In this document: positions 16,791-24,977 of the stretch, piece after piece | Layout: the number at the start of each line of letters is the position of its first letter | How positions within the stretch are numbered: position 1 is the first letter of the stretch | NCBI GenBank assembly: GCA_018056685.1 | Contig: JAGPFC010000024.1 | Span: forward strand, 1 to 37,810 | Source: Smithella sp. | GTDB lineage: Bacteria; Desulfobacterota; Syntrophia; Syntrophales; Smithellaceae | Length of the DNA stretch: 37,810 nucleotides | Direction: 5' to 3' | Notes under the pieces: model-generated | The model's database searches: none | Told to the model about the DNA's origin: nothing | The model's input: only the letters and a program-made list of their open reading frames with translations | Position numbers and translations under genes: made by a program

Positions 16791-17465
16791 TTAATTTTTG
16801 CGCAATTTTAAAATAACCCTTCTTGCTTTTTTATCTTCATATTCTTCCACAATAACACGGTCAGCCGTAATTTCAACGACCTTACCATCATACAGTCCTA
16901 TGCGTGTTCCCTGAACCAAGGGATAGAACTTCTTCGCAGCATCTTCAACAATAGCCACTCTTTTCTCCGGAGTGCCTGCTATGCCGACCACGCGATAACT
17001 GTCCGCTTCTGCTCTCTGTAAAGGAAAAATAGAATCCGGTGCTTTTTTCTCGGCCTTTTTCTTTTCAATTTTTTCTATTTCAATAAAAGGCTTAAAAGGA
17101 TCGGGTTTGTCCATTGGATTATAACTATAAGAAGGTGCCGGTGTTGCAGGTGGAGCTGCAGCAGATGTGGCCTTATTCTGATCGGTTGTCACCGCAGGTG
17201 CAGGTGCGGGTTGAGCCTGATTTTGGACAGGAACATTGGCCGCTGCCGGTACCGATGGAACCGGATTCTTCTTGACAGGAACATTGGCCGCCGCCGGTAC
17301 CACTGGAACCGGATTCTTTTTGACAGGAATATTGGCGGCTCCGGATACTGTCTTTACGGCACCGGGAGACGAAGGGGCAGTTTTGACGTCAGCAGCATAA
17401 GCAAAAACAGCAGCCAGAAAAAATGTTCCGATAGAACTTATTAAAATGAATTTATTTTTTTTCAT
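16791..17465 (-). CDS. pilP: Type IV pilus assembly protein PilP
   Basis: PilP links the inner-membrane PilN/PilO complex to the PilQ secretin. It starts with a hydrophobic signal segment (about 6-24) that lacks a convincing lipobox, so it may be an ordinary secreted or membrane-anchored form. A Pro/Ala-rich linker carries 16-residue repeats (NVPVKKNPVPxVPAAA). The conserved core MDKPDPFKPFIE and a beta-domain (YRVVGIAGTPEKRVAIVED, PLVQGTRIG) follow. It lies between pilO and pilQ in the standard order. Confidence 0.9.
   Translation of the reverse strand: MKKNKFILISSIGTFFLAAVFAYAADVKTAPSSPGAVKTVSGAANIPVKKNPVPVVPAAANVPVKKNPVPSVPAAANVPVQNQAQPAPAPAVTTDQNKATSAAAPPATPAPSYSYNPMDKPDPFKPFIEIEKIEKKKAEKKAPDSIFPLQRAEADSYRVVGIAGTPEKRVAIVEDAAKKFYPLVQGTRIGLYDGKVVEITADRVIVEEYEDKKARRVILKLRKN
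17226..17345 (-). repeat. 48-base tandem repeat in the pilP linker
   Basis: About two and a half copies of a 48-base unit containing GGAACATTGGCCGC and GGAACCGGATTCTT encode the 16-residue Pro/Val/Lys repeats of the PilP linker. The units keep the reading frame, so copy number could change linker length. Confidence 0.7.
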
Positions 17466-17489
17466 TTTGTTATTCTTTGGTCATTCCAT

Positions 17490-18203
17490 TTATTTTTTTT
17501 CTTTTTTATCGATAAACATATATGTTTTAATGGTACAGGTTGATGAAAGTATATTTTTTTTACTTTTGGGATCAGCTAGTTTGCTCATCGAAATATCTGA
17601 AATATTGACTATTCTGGGCAGTTTGGCCACCTTGTCAAAAAAATAAAGCGTGTTCTGATACGTGCCCGTTACCGATACACCAACCGGTATTTCTTCATAA
17701 AAAGGCTCCGGGGGCGGAGGTGCGTTCTTGCCGGCAGGAGCGGCAGGAGCAGCGGCTGCCGCTTTTTCATTACGTTGATCGGACGGTTTCATTAACGATG
17801 AAACCTTGCCTTCCGGTGGTTTTGCGGTAACCGTTCCGGGAACGGAAGCTCTCGGTTCAAACAAAATAAACTCAACTCCCGCATCCCTTCCTGCCAGTGA
17901 GACGGAATGAAAGAGAGAAGGAATTTCCCGCTGGTCGGGAAGCTTTTGTAACGCTACCTGGTAATTGTTTTTCAATATGGCAATATCAGCCATGAACTTC
18001 TTAACCTGTCCGGCAACTTTTGTTTTCTCCTTGATTTTATCCTGCATCTCCGTCAGTTGCGTACTTAATTCGCTCTTTTTTTGCAGCGCTGAATTTAAAA
18101 AGAAAAACCAGTAAAAATAACCAATGAGAAAGAAAACCAACACGATAATACCCAATTTGGCATTAGTTGGCAGTTTCTTGATTGTATTGATATCGATGGC
18201 CAT
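17490..18203 (-). CDS. pilO: Type IV pilus assembly protein PilO
   Basis: This is an inner-membrane protein with a short cytoplasmic N-terminus, one membrane segment (about 17-37), a coiled coil (about 38-90) and a ferredoxin-like periplasmic domain (PFYEEIPVGVSVTGTYQNTL near the end). It pairs with PilN to form the alignment complex. The Ala/Pro-rich loop about 145-160 is unusually low in complexity. It starts three bases after pilN. Confidence 0.9.
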   Translation of the reverse strand: MAIDINTIKKLPTNAKLGIIVLVFFLIGYFYWFFFLNSALQKKSELSTQLTEMQDKIKEKTKVAGQVKKFMADIAILKNNYQVALQKLPDQREIPSLFHSVSLAGRDAGVEFILFEPRASVPGTVTAKPPEGKVSSLMKPSDQRNEKAAAAAPAAPAGKNAPPPPEPFYEEIPVGVSVTGTYQNTLYFFDKVAKLPRIVNISDISMSKLADPKSKKNILSSTCTIKTYMFIDKKEKK

Positions 18204-18206
18204 AGA

Positions 18207-18755
18207 CTAGAATCCTTTTTTCAGAAAACATGAAAAATTAAACTGCTGAACAGTAATGCCCGCATATTCCGTCTTTTTGGAAGCAATTAAATCAACCGAT
18301 TTTATCGGATCGAATTTTTCCAGTGTTTTCATGAAATCCGCAACAACCAGATTATCGCGACCAATGCCCTCTATGCTGATATTATCACCTTTTTGAGTTA
18401 TTTTGGTCAGCCAGATATCTTTCGAAGGCACAAGCAGAGCCAAATTATCCAGCGTTTTTACCGGCGCCAGACGATTCTCTTCCAGAGTGGATATGACGCC
18501 CAGTTTATCTTCCAGATCTTTTTTATCTTTTTTATAAATTTCCAAATTGCCTATTTTTTTGTCCAAATCAGCCAGCGTGACTTCCGATTCTTTTACCTTA
18601 TTTTCCAGATCGCTGATTGATGTTTTCATCCAGATCGTTACCCAACCCAGCACAAGAAGCAGAATAATCAATGACCCGACAACAATAAATATCTGCCTGG
18701 CAAATGTGTCTTTCTTTGCCTTTTCACGATATGGTAAAAGGTTAATTTTAATCAT
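18207..18755 (-). CDS. pilN: Type IV pilus assembly protein PilN
   Basis: The first residues IKINLLPYREK are the hallmark that binds the groove of PilM. A membrane segment (about 23-44), a coiled coil and a ferredoxin-like periplasmic domain (DIWLTKITQKGDNISIEGIG) follow. At 182 residues it has the usual length. Its start overlaps the pilM stop by four bases, a sign of translational coupling. Confidence 0.92.
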   Translation of the reverse strand: MIKINLLPYREKAKKDTFARQIFIVVGSLIILLLVLGWVTIWMKTSISDLENKVKESEVTLADLDKKIGNLEIYKKDKKDLEDKLGVISTLEENRLAPVKTLDNLALLVPSKDIWLTKITQKGDNISIEGIGRDNLVVADFMKTLEKFDPIKSVDLIASKKTEYAGITVQQFNFSCFLKKGF

Positions 18756-19834
18756 TTGTCGCCTACCGTCCTCAATCCCAAACCTATGGCAGTTGCCGCA
18801 ACCGGTTTTATGTTTTCCAGATTCTTTACATCAATATTTCTTTTATTATAATTGATTTTCAAAAACGGATCGATTATATCGGTTTTAACGTTCAACATTT
18901 GTGATAAATTTTTTGTCAGTTTTTCTATTCTTGCCGTCCCGCCAGCAAGCAGTACCTGCTTGATATCTTCACCGCCGAAAGTGGAACGAAAATAATCTAT
19001 CGATCTTTCAATTTCCATACAAATCGGTCGCGTAAGGTCCAGAATGGTGTTTTTTAAATCCAGATTATCTCCCTCACTTCCATTCGGTAACCCTTCTATT
19101 TTGATTTTCTCGGCTTCTTCAAATGTAACTTTGTATTTTTCCTGCAGGCTTTCAGTGATGGAGTTCCCCGCCATGGCAAAATCTCGCGTAAAGACTGATG
19201 TTCCGCCTTTAACGATATTGATGCCGGTGGTGCTGGCGCCGATGTTAATCAGGACAACAATATCGTCATTGCCAAACTCATAATTCGCGCCATATAATGT
19301 TTCCAGGACAAATGGCGCTACATCCATAATAATCACATTCTGTCCGGCAGCCGTTGCGGCATCCATATAACTGTTGACGATTTCTTTTTTGGCCGCAACA
19401 ATAATAATATCCATTTGATTGGGATTGTAATTATTCTCGCCCAGAATCTGAAAGTCATAATTAACATCATCCATTGTTTCAAATGGCAGGTATTTGCCGG
19501 CTTCATCACGGATTAAATCACGCAATTGAGTTTCATCCATTTTCTCCAGTGTCACTTTTTTGATGATGACCGAATTGCCCGCCAGAGACGTGACGATTCC
19601 CTTACGTCCACACTTTGAAATTTTGAATATTTCCTTGATATGTGAAGTTAGAGCTGCGGCATCAGCGAGAATGCCGTCAATGATAACACCTTTAGGAAGA
19701 GGAAGTTCATGGAAACGATTGAGATAGTATCCCTTGGAGCTGCCGGTTACCTCGGCTATTTTGATAGAGCTGGATCCGATATCCAAACCGACAAGACTCT
19801 TTTTCCCGGAAAAAATTTCTTTTAAATCCAACAT
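18752..19834 (-). CDS. pilM: Type IV pilus assembly protein PilM
   Basis: PilM is a cytoplasmic actin-like ATPase that binds the PilN tail. The phosphate-1 loop VGLDIGSSSIKIAEV (about 14-28), the GASTTGINIVKGG loop and the C-terminal LLAGGTARI segment are typical of the FtsA/PilM fold. Length 360 is normal. It is the first pilus gene of the cluster and follows the FtsB-like gene by 33 bases. Confidence 0.93.
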   Translation of the reverse strand: MLDLKEIFSGKKSLVGLDIGSSSIKIAEVTGSSKGYYLNRFHELPLPKGVIIDGILADAAALTSHIKEIFKISKCGRKGIVTSLAGNSVIIKKVTLEKMDETQLRDLIRDEAGKYLPFETMDDVNYDFQILGENNYNPNQMDIIIVAAKKEIVNSYMDAATAAGQNVIIMDVAPFVLETLYGANYEFGNDDIVVLINIGASTTGINIVKGGTSVFTRDFAMAGNSITESLQEKYKVTFEEAEKIKIEGLPNGSEGDNLDLKNTILDLTRPICMEIERSIDYFRSTFGGEDIKQVLLAGGTARIEKLTKNLSQMLNVKTDIIDPFLKINYNKRNIDVKNLENIKPVAATAIGLGLRTVGDK

Positions 19835-19867
19835 TCAATCACCATCAACATAATTGGACTAAATCTA

Positions 19868-20143
19868 TTATTGCTGCTTTACAAACCGGTAAACGACATC
19901 ACCTTTTCTTACCATTCCCAATTCATTGCGGGCAATCATTTCTATATAATTAATGTCGTTTCGTAATAAAAGTATCTTCCTTTTCAATTCATTGTTTTCC
20001 GCGGTTATTTTTATGGTTTGTAACTTTAAATCAGCCAGCCTTTTACTCATCAAATAATTATCTACCAAACCCCTGTTACCAAAAGTTATCAAAACAGCCA
20101 TAAACAATAAAAAGAAAATTAAATACCTGCCTATTTTCATCAA
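19868..20143 (-). CDS. FtsB/DivIC-like septum formation initiator
   Basis: This is a 91-residue bitopic membrane protein with a short basic N-terminus, a membrane segment (about 6-24), a leucine-zipper coiled coil (about 35-65) and the conserved end IEMIARNELGMVRKGDVVY. That end is the FtsB/DivIC signature, where the protein joins FtsL and FtsQ in the divisome. It lies between an Xre regulator and pilM, all on the minus strand. FtsB versus DivIC naming is arbitrary here. Confidence 0.85.
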   Translation of the reverse strand: MMKIGRYLIFFLLFMAVLITFGNRGLVDNYLMSKRLADLKLQTIKITAENNELKRKILLLRNDINYIEMIARNELGMVRKGDVVYRFVKQQ

Positions 20144-20195
20144 AAATTAACATTACTGCTGCTAAAAAACGTGACTGAATGGTTCTTCTTCCCCC

Positions 20196-20396
20196 TTATC
20201 CGGGGAACACTTCTTCGTAAGGCTTTTGTAATGCTTTTGCTACTTTCAACTCTGAGTTTTTCCTTGTGGAAAATCCCTTCTCCATCTTCGATATCGTTTG
20301 AGGAGTCAAACCCGCCTTCCTCGCCAATTCAGATATACTCAAAGGAATTGTTTCTCGAAATTTTTTTACCTGATTTTTCTTTATATTATCTTTCAT
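20196..20396 (-). CDS. Xre-family helix-turn-helix regulator
   Basis: This small 66-residue protein is almost entirely an Xre HTH: LSISELARKAGLTPQTISKMEKG is the DNA-binding unit and AKALQKPYEEVFPG the typical end. It has no sensor domain. It begins just below an AT-rich phased repeat array and a possible promoter, so autoregulation is plausible. It may also influence the ftsB-pil genes downstream. Its target is unknown. Confidence 0.85.
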   Translation of the reverse strand: MKDNIKKNQVKKFRETIPLSISELARKAGLTPQTISKMEKGFSTRKNSELKVAKALQKPYEEVFPG

Positions 20397-20423
20397 AGAT
20401 AAAGCGAAACCTCATGTGTTTCC

Positions 20424-20453
20424 CATAAAGCACTAATTTTAAATAAAAGTCAA
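20424..20453 (-). promoter_or_regulatory. Candidate promoter of the Xre gene
   Basis: On the minus strand TTGACT (20453-20448) and, after 18 bases, TTTATG (20429-20424) form a candidate sigma-70 promoter. It is 28 bases upstream of the Xre start. The -35 is good and the -10 is weak. Confidence 0.35.
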
Positions 20454-20470
20454 GATGTTTTTAAATTTAC

Positions 20471-20510
20471 ATTAATATTAATTAATATTCATTAATATTG
20501 TTTAATATTT
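20471..20510. repeat. Phased decamer array ATTAATATTN x4
   Basis: Four consecutive 10-base units, ATTAATATTA, ATTAATATTC, ATTAATATTG and TTTAATATTT, repeat with exactly one helical turn per unit. The array lies directly upstream of the candidate Xre promoter on the minus strand, where an UP element, a curved-DNA segment or a regulator operator would sit. The remaining gene-free DNA (20511-20593) is AT-rich without other obvious structure. Confidence 0.8.
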
Positions 20511-20593
20511 TTTAACAAAATAAAATATCCAAATACAGATTTATCCTGATGATAAAACATTCAAAAAAAGAGTATAACTTTATTAAAAAATAT

Positions 20594-21796
20594 TTACGAG
20601 GAAGGGAGATTTTGCTGAGATTCTCCCAGGATGAAACGACCGCTTTCAATCCATTCTTTCAAGACATTGGCAATCTGCCGGGCCTTATAGTAACTGGAAA
20701 GAGGCGCTGTGATAACCTTCTTGCCGTCTATGGTGATTGTGCCGCTCCGCAGGTCTTTGTAACTGACTTCCGCTACAGGCTTGGGCGCCCCTTTGGGATA
20801 ATCCATACTGTAATCATAAATCTGAGTATAAATATTTTCATCTTTTACGGATGTATAAAACGCCATTTCTTCATCGAGGATGGGAATAGGAATACCGATC
20901 CCGACAAAAAGTGAAACACCATACCCTAAGATGCTTGCGCCCGCCAGCCACTCCGGTTTCATTTCTTTTAAATTACCGATGACGGCAATCGTGCCCGCAC
21001 CCTCTTTGGGAACACCATTAGGCCCGCGAAGCACATTAGGATTATGCTGCGTGCCGGGCCAGGCCACAAATCCCTGCGCTCCCCCCAGAAAGATGCGTGT
21101 CCCGACACCGATGGTCCGGTAATAGGGGTCATTAAACAAGGGGCTCAGTTGTCCGGATGTCGAATAAGCCGCGTTGGCCATTTGCGGACGAAGCATTCCC
21201 ATATAGGTGTAAATGGTTCTGTCCGAAAGATTAACAGCGCAGTTATAATTCTGATAAGCATTGCGAGGATTGAATAGAATGGCGTTTTTCAAATCTTTGA
21301 TGGTGATATTTTTTTCAAATTTGCGCGCCGGATAACAATCCGTTCCGTAACCTTCGGCGCGGAGTTTGACGACGTTGCCGGACACGAGGTCTTCGATGAC
21401 GTGGCCGCCGCCATAATTAAACTCACCGGGATAAACACTGTTGAGTGGATCATTTTCGGCTACTTCCGTGGCACCGATATAACAATCAACAGCGGCGATA
21501 CCCCCGTACGCCGGAACGTCATTGAGCCAGACCTTGGATGCCCGGATACGCGGTGATGTATGACCGAAATTAAGAAAAGCACCCGAGGAGCACATTGCCC
21601 CAAATGTTCCGGTGGTAACGACATCTATTTTACGGGCGGCTTCCACATCGCCGTGCCTTTCCACAACATCAATCATTTCTTCCGCTGTGACAACAACGGC
21701 GCGCCCTTCTTTTATTTTATCGTTAATTTCTTTTAATGTTTTTTTTACTTTGAATTTTTTCATGTTAATCTGGTCCGATAAATACATGTCTTTCAT
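20594..21796 (-). CDS. DUF39/COG1900 homocysteine biosynthesis protein (aspartate-semialdehyde sulfurtransferase type)
   Basis: This family, studied in methanogens (MA1821-like), is needed to make homocysteine from aspartate semialdehyde with sulfide-derived sulfur. The family core is intact: KTLKEINDKIKEGRAVVVTAEEM, TTGTFGAMCSSGAFLNFGH with its cysteine, and GTDCYPARKF. The glycine-rich GVGTRIFLGGAQGFVAWPGTQH and the YGVSLFVGIGIPIPILDEEMA segments are also present. The partner with NIL and ferredoxin domains is not in the window. I give the longest ATG start; an ATG at 21763 (MKKFKVKKTLKEIN) would match the usual family N-terminus better, and neither has a strong ribosome site. Confidence 0.85.
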   Translation of the reverse strand: MKDMYLSDQINMKKFKVKKTLKEINDKIKEGRAVVVTAEEMIDVVERHGDVEAARKIDVVTTGTFGAMCSSGAFLNFGHTSPRIRASKVWLNDVPAYGGIAAVDCYIGATEVAENDPLNSVYPGEFNYGGGHVIEDLVSGNVVKLRAEGYGTDCYPARKFEKNITIKDLKNAILFNPRNAYQNYNCAVNLSDRTIYTYMGMLRPQMANAAYSTSGQLSPLFNDPYYRTIGVGTRIFLGGAQGFVAWPGTQHNPNVLRGPNGVPKEGAGTIAVIGNLKEMKPEWLAGASILGYGVSLFVGIGIPIPILDEEMAFYTSVKDENIYTQIYDYSMDYPKGAPKPVAEVSYKDLRSGTITIDGKKVITAPLSSYYKARQIANVLKEWIESGRFILGESQQNLPSS

Positions 21797-21823
21797 ACCA
21801 CTGTTTCATGCCAATTGCAAAAC

Positions 21824-22282
21824 CTAAGACGTTTGTTTTGAAGTGTGACCGAATCCTCCCTCCCCCCTTGACGTACTTTCCAGTTCTGTAATTTCCATCC
21901 AATCCACCCGGCAAACCTTCTGCACTACCATCTGCGCCAAACGCATTCCCCGTTTAACAACGAATGGCTCTTGACCGTGGTTGATCACAATCAATCCGAT
22001 TTCTCCCCGGTAATCAGCGTCAATCGTTCCCGGTGTATTTAAGAGCGTGATGCCGTTGGTCAGCGCCAGACCACTGCGGGGCCTGATCTGCGCTTCATGC
22101 CCTTCCGGCAGAGCAATAGCAATGCCGGTCGCAATCTTTTTCCGCTGTCCCGGTAAAATAATTTCCTCCTCCGTCACGGCTGCAAATATATCCATACCGG
22201 CGGCTTGATCCGTCATATATTGAGGCAGAGGGAGATCCTCATTGCCCGGCAATTTCTGAATAAATATTTTTATTTTTTCCAT
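21824..22282 (-). CDS. dut: Deoxyuridine 5'-triphosphate nucleotidohydrolase (dUTPase)
   Basis: This trimeric enzyme hydrolyses dUTP to dUMP, keeping uracil out of DNA. Its five motifs are visible: [34 protein letters not shown], the motif around [13 protein letters not shown], and the C-terminal [10 protein letters not shown]. Length 152 is typical. It follows pnp by about 115 bases across a strong hairpin. Confidence 0.95.
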   Translation of the reverse strand: MEKIKIFIQKLPGNEDLPLPQYMTDQAAGMDIFAAVTEEEIILPGQRKKIATGIAIALPEGHEAQIRPRSGLALTNGITLLNTPGTIDADYRGEIGLIVINHGQEPFVVKRGMRLAQMVVQKVCRVDWMEITELESTSRGEGGFGHTSKQTS

Positions 22283-22341
22283 TTTTTTTCAGCCAGAAAT
22301 ATTCTTATCGAAAGGAGTCGTAAAAAACTTTGTGAAGAGAT

Positions 22342-22383
22342 CCGTTCCGCATCCGTTTATGCAACGAATGCGGAACGGTTTTT
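22342..22383 (+). terminator. Strong 11-bp hairpin with T-tract on the plus strand
   Basis: CCGTTCCGCAT (22342-22352) pairs perfectly with ATGCGGAACGG (22368-22378), followed by TTTTT. The T-tract faces plus-strand transcription, yet flanking genes are on the minus strand. For pnp-dut transcripts it would be an intercistronic hairpin without an immediate U-tract; the nearest minus-strand U-run lies about 14 bases beyond the stem. Confidence 0.65.
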
Positions 22384-22397
22384 AAGTTAAGGAGACA

Positions 22398-24518
22398 CTA
22401 TTGAACGTCCGTGCCGAGCGCCTCTTTACGGCTGAGACGGATCTTGCCGGACTTGTCAATTTCCAGAACCTTGACCATGACTTCGTCGCCTTCCTGCAGG
22501 ACATCGGTCACTTTGGCGATTCTTTCTTTGGCAATCTGCGAAATATGCAACAGACCTTCCGTGCCTGGCAGAATTTCGACGAAAGCGCCGAAATCGACAA
22601 TCTTCTTGACCGTGCCGCGGTAAATTTTTCCCACTTCCGCTTCTTCGGTCAACCATTTCACCATGGCCACGGCGCGGGCTGCGGCTTCGGCATCGGCGGA
22701 AGCAATCGTGACCGTGCCGTCATCTTCGACATCAATAGTTACGCCGGTCTCACTGATAATCTGACGGATGTTCTTGCCGCCGGAACCAATGACGGTGCGG
22801 ACCTGATCTTCCTTCACCTTGACTGTTGTAATGCGCGGCGCGTAAAGCGAAATATCAGGACGTGGAGCCGCCAGCGTTTCCCGGATTTTCCCGATGATAT
22901 GGATACGACCTTCACGTGCCTGGGCCAGAGCCTTGCGCAGAATATCTTCGGTCAGTCCGTCTATTTTAATATCCATCTGCATGGCCGTTACGCCTTTCTC
23001 CGTCCCGCAGACTTTGAAATCCATATCACCGGCATGATCTTCATCACCCAGGATATCGGACAAAATAACGACGTCATCGCCTTCCTTGAGCAGTCCCATC
23101 GCGATACCGGCAACAATATCTTTCACCGGCACGCCGCCGTCCATCAGGCATAGAATTCCGCCGCAGACGGTAGCCATGGATGACGAACCGTTAGAGGATA
23201 GAATTTCCGAAACGATCCGGATGGTATAGGGAAACGTTTCCGGAGGCGGAAGGACCGGCACCAGAGCCTTACGGGCCAGGGCGCCATGACCGATTTCCCT
23301 TCTGCCGGGACTGCGCAGTGATTTCGCTTCTCCCACACTGTAGGGCGGAAAATTGTAGTGCAGTAGAAACGCTCTTGTTTCTTCACCGCTGACATAATCC
23401 ATCCGCTGTTCATCGGCAGACGTGCCTAGCGTTAATGCCGCCAGCGCCTGGGTTTCACCCCGGTTGAACAGGGCCGATCCGTGAGCACGAGGCAGCACAC
23501 CGACTTCCGAACTGATCGGGCGGATTTCGGTGGACGTCCGGCCGTCAATTCTTCGTTTCTCCTGAATAATCATGTCTCTCAGAATCCGGGATTCAATTTG
23601 TTCGATGATTGCCGCGACTTTTTTAGAAAGAACGGCATCATCACCACCGATGTTTTTTATAACAGCCGCACGGACATCGCCCAGTTTGCTGTATCGTTCC
23701 AGTTTCCGCGGCATGTTGTACCCTTCTTTTAAACCGGCCACAGCTTCCGCTTTGACGCGCGCGATGAGTTCCTCATCCGGCGCCGGCTCTTCGACCATCC
23801 TCTTGACTTTGCCGATGGCTGCACGCATCTCATCCTGCAAATCGATGACCGGACGGATCGCTTCCAGTCCGAATTTGATGGCATCGACAATTTTATCTTC
23901 CGGAACTTCCCTGCCTTCACCTTCCATCATCACCAGCTCCACGTCATAGGCGCGTCCGGATGTACCCGGGGTGACTTTACGGCCAACGAGGAACAGGCTC
24001 ATTTCGCTTTCTTTCATTTTTTCCGGTGAAACATTGGCAACGAACTCACCGTTAAGCAGACCGACACGGACTCCGGCAATGGGGCCTTTAAAGGGAATAT
24101 CCGATATGCCCAAAGCCGCCGATGCGCCAACCATGGAAGCGACATCCGGATCGTTCTCTTTATCCATGGACAAAAGTGTGGCCACCACTTGTGTTTCCGA
24201 AAAATATCCCTTGGGAAACAACGGGCGAATCGCGCGATCAATGATACGCGACGTCAGAATTTCCCGTTCGTTGGGACGCCCTTCTCTTTTAAAAAATCCT
24301 CCCGGAATTTTACCGGCGGCAAACGTCATCTCCTGATAGTCAACGGTCAGGGGGAGAAAATCCACTCCCTCGCGCACGCTTTTCAACGAAACGACCGTAA
24401 TCAAGACTACGGTGTCGCCATAGTAAACCAGGATGGATCCATCGGCCTGCGCGGCGACATAATTCGCTTTCAGGGAAATATTCCGTCCCGCAAAATCCGC
24501 ACTAAATACATTACTCAT
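22398..24518 (-). CDS. pnp: Polyribonucleotide nucleotidyltransferase (PNPase)
   Basis: PNPase degrades RNA from the 3' end by phosphorolysis. Two RNase PH domains flank an alpha-helical domain. The second carries FPPYSVGEAKSLRSPGRREIGHGALA and GDEDHAGDMDFKV. A KH domain (about 553-612, with GSGGKNIR) and an S1 domain (about 623-692, GTVKKIVDFGAFVEILPGTEGLLHIS) end the protein. At 706 residues it has the usual length. GGAGG precedes the ATG at good spacing. It lies downstream of rpsO, a widely conserved order, with a long hairpin between. Confidence 0.97.
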   Translation of the reverse strand: MSNVFSADFAGRNISLKANYVAAQADGSILVYYGDTVVLITVVSLKSVREGVDFLPLTVDYQEMTFAAGKIPGGFFKREGRPNEREILTSRIIDRAIRPLFPKGYFSETQVVATLLSMDKENDPDVASMVGASAALGISDIPFKGPIAGVRVGLLNGEFVANVSPEKMKESEMSLFLVGRKVTPGTSGRAYDVELVMMEGEGREVPEDKIVDAIKFGLEAIRPVIDLQDEMRAAIGKVKRMVEEPAPDEELIARVKAEAVAGLKEGYNMPRKLERYSKLGDVRAAVIKNIGGDDAVLSKKVAAIIEQIESRILRDMIIQEKRRIDGRTSTEIRPISSEVGVLPRAHGSALFNRGETQALAALTLGTSADEQRMDYVSGEETRAFLLHYNFPPYSVGEAKSLRSPGRREIGHGALARKALVPVLPPPETFPYTIRIVSEILSSNGSSSMATVCGGILCLMDGGVPVKDIVAGIAMGLLKEGDDVVILSDILGDEDHAGDMDFKVCGTEKGVTAMQMDIKIDGLTEDILRKALAQAREGRIHIIGKIRETLAAPRPDISLYAPRITTVKVKEDQVRTVIGSGGKNIRQIISETGVTIDVEDDGTVTIASADAEAAARAVAMVKWLTEEAEVGKIYRGTVKKIVDFGAFVEILPGTEGLLHISQIAKERIAKVTDVLQEGDEVMVKVLEIDKSGKIRLSRKEALGTDVQ

Positions 24519-24560
24519 TCATTTTCCTCCATTTTAATTGATAAGTGCTGGTCAAAGAAA

Positions 24561-24649
24561 ATTCAAGGGCGAAACGCATAAGACAACAACCGTCGACTCG
24601 ACACAAGCCTCGCCACGGTCGGGTTTTCTTATGCCTTCCGCCCTTGAAT
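24561..24649 (-). promoter_or_regulatory. Long hairpin in the rpsO-pnp intergenic region (processing/autoregulation candidate)
   Basis: ATTCAAGGGCG (24561-24571) pairs perfectly with CGCCCTTGAAT (24639-24649). Inside it, GCATAAGA (24576-24583) pairs with TCTTATGC (24627-24634), giving about 19 bp of helix with a small internal loop. In E. coli the same intergenic region forms an RNase III-cut stem through which PNPase represses its own translation. The position is equivalent, but a shared mechanism is inferred. Confidence 0.65.
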
Positions 24650-24655
24650 AAATCT

Positions 24656-24922
24656 TTACTTTCTGAGATTCAGACGCTTGATAACGCTTCTGTATCTTTC
24701 AATGTCATTCTCTTTGATATAATTGAGAAGCCTTCTTCTCTGACCAACCAGTTTTAAAAGACCCCGGCGTGAATGATGATCCTTTTTATGCGCCTTGAAA
24801 TGCTCTGTCAAATACTCAATCCTGGCGCTTAAAAGAGCAATCTGGACTTCGGGAGACCCCGTATCCTTTTCATGCAACCGATAATCATTAATGACTGCTT
24901 TCCTCTTTTCCGAACTTAACAC
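24656..24922 (-). CDS. rpsO: 30S ribosomal protein S15
   Basis: S15 binds the central domain of 16S rRNA early in 30S assembly. The protein is 88 residues with typical segments [37 protein letters not shown] and [11 protein letters not shown]. The start is GTG at 24922, supported by GGAGG seven bases upstream. Confidence 0.97.
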   Translation of the reverse strand: MLSSEKRKAVINDYRLHEKDTGSPEVQIALLSARIEYLTEHFKAHKKDHHSRRGLLKLVGQRRRLLNYIKENDIERYRSVIKRLNLRK

Positions 24923-24977
24923 GCTTATTCCTCCTTTTACAATTGTGTAGTATTACAATCCTTATTATAATTTTGTT

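Noticed and set aside
22401..23153. Plus-strand open frame of 250 codons inside pnp
   Set aside because: It lies opposite conserved PNPase core sequence; no family motifs and no ribosome site.
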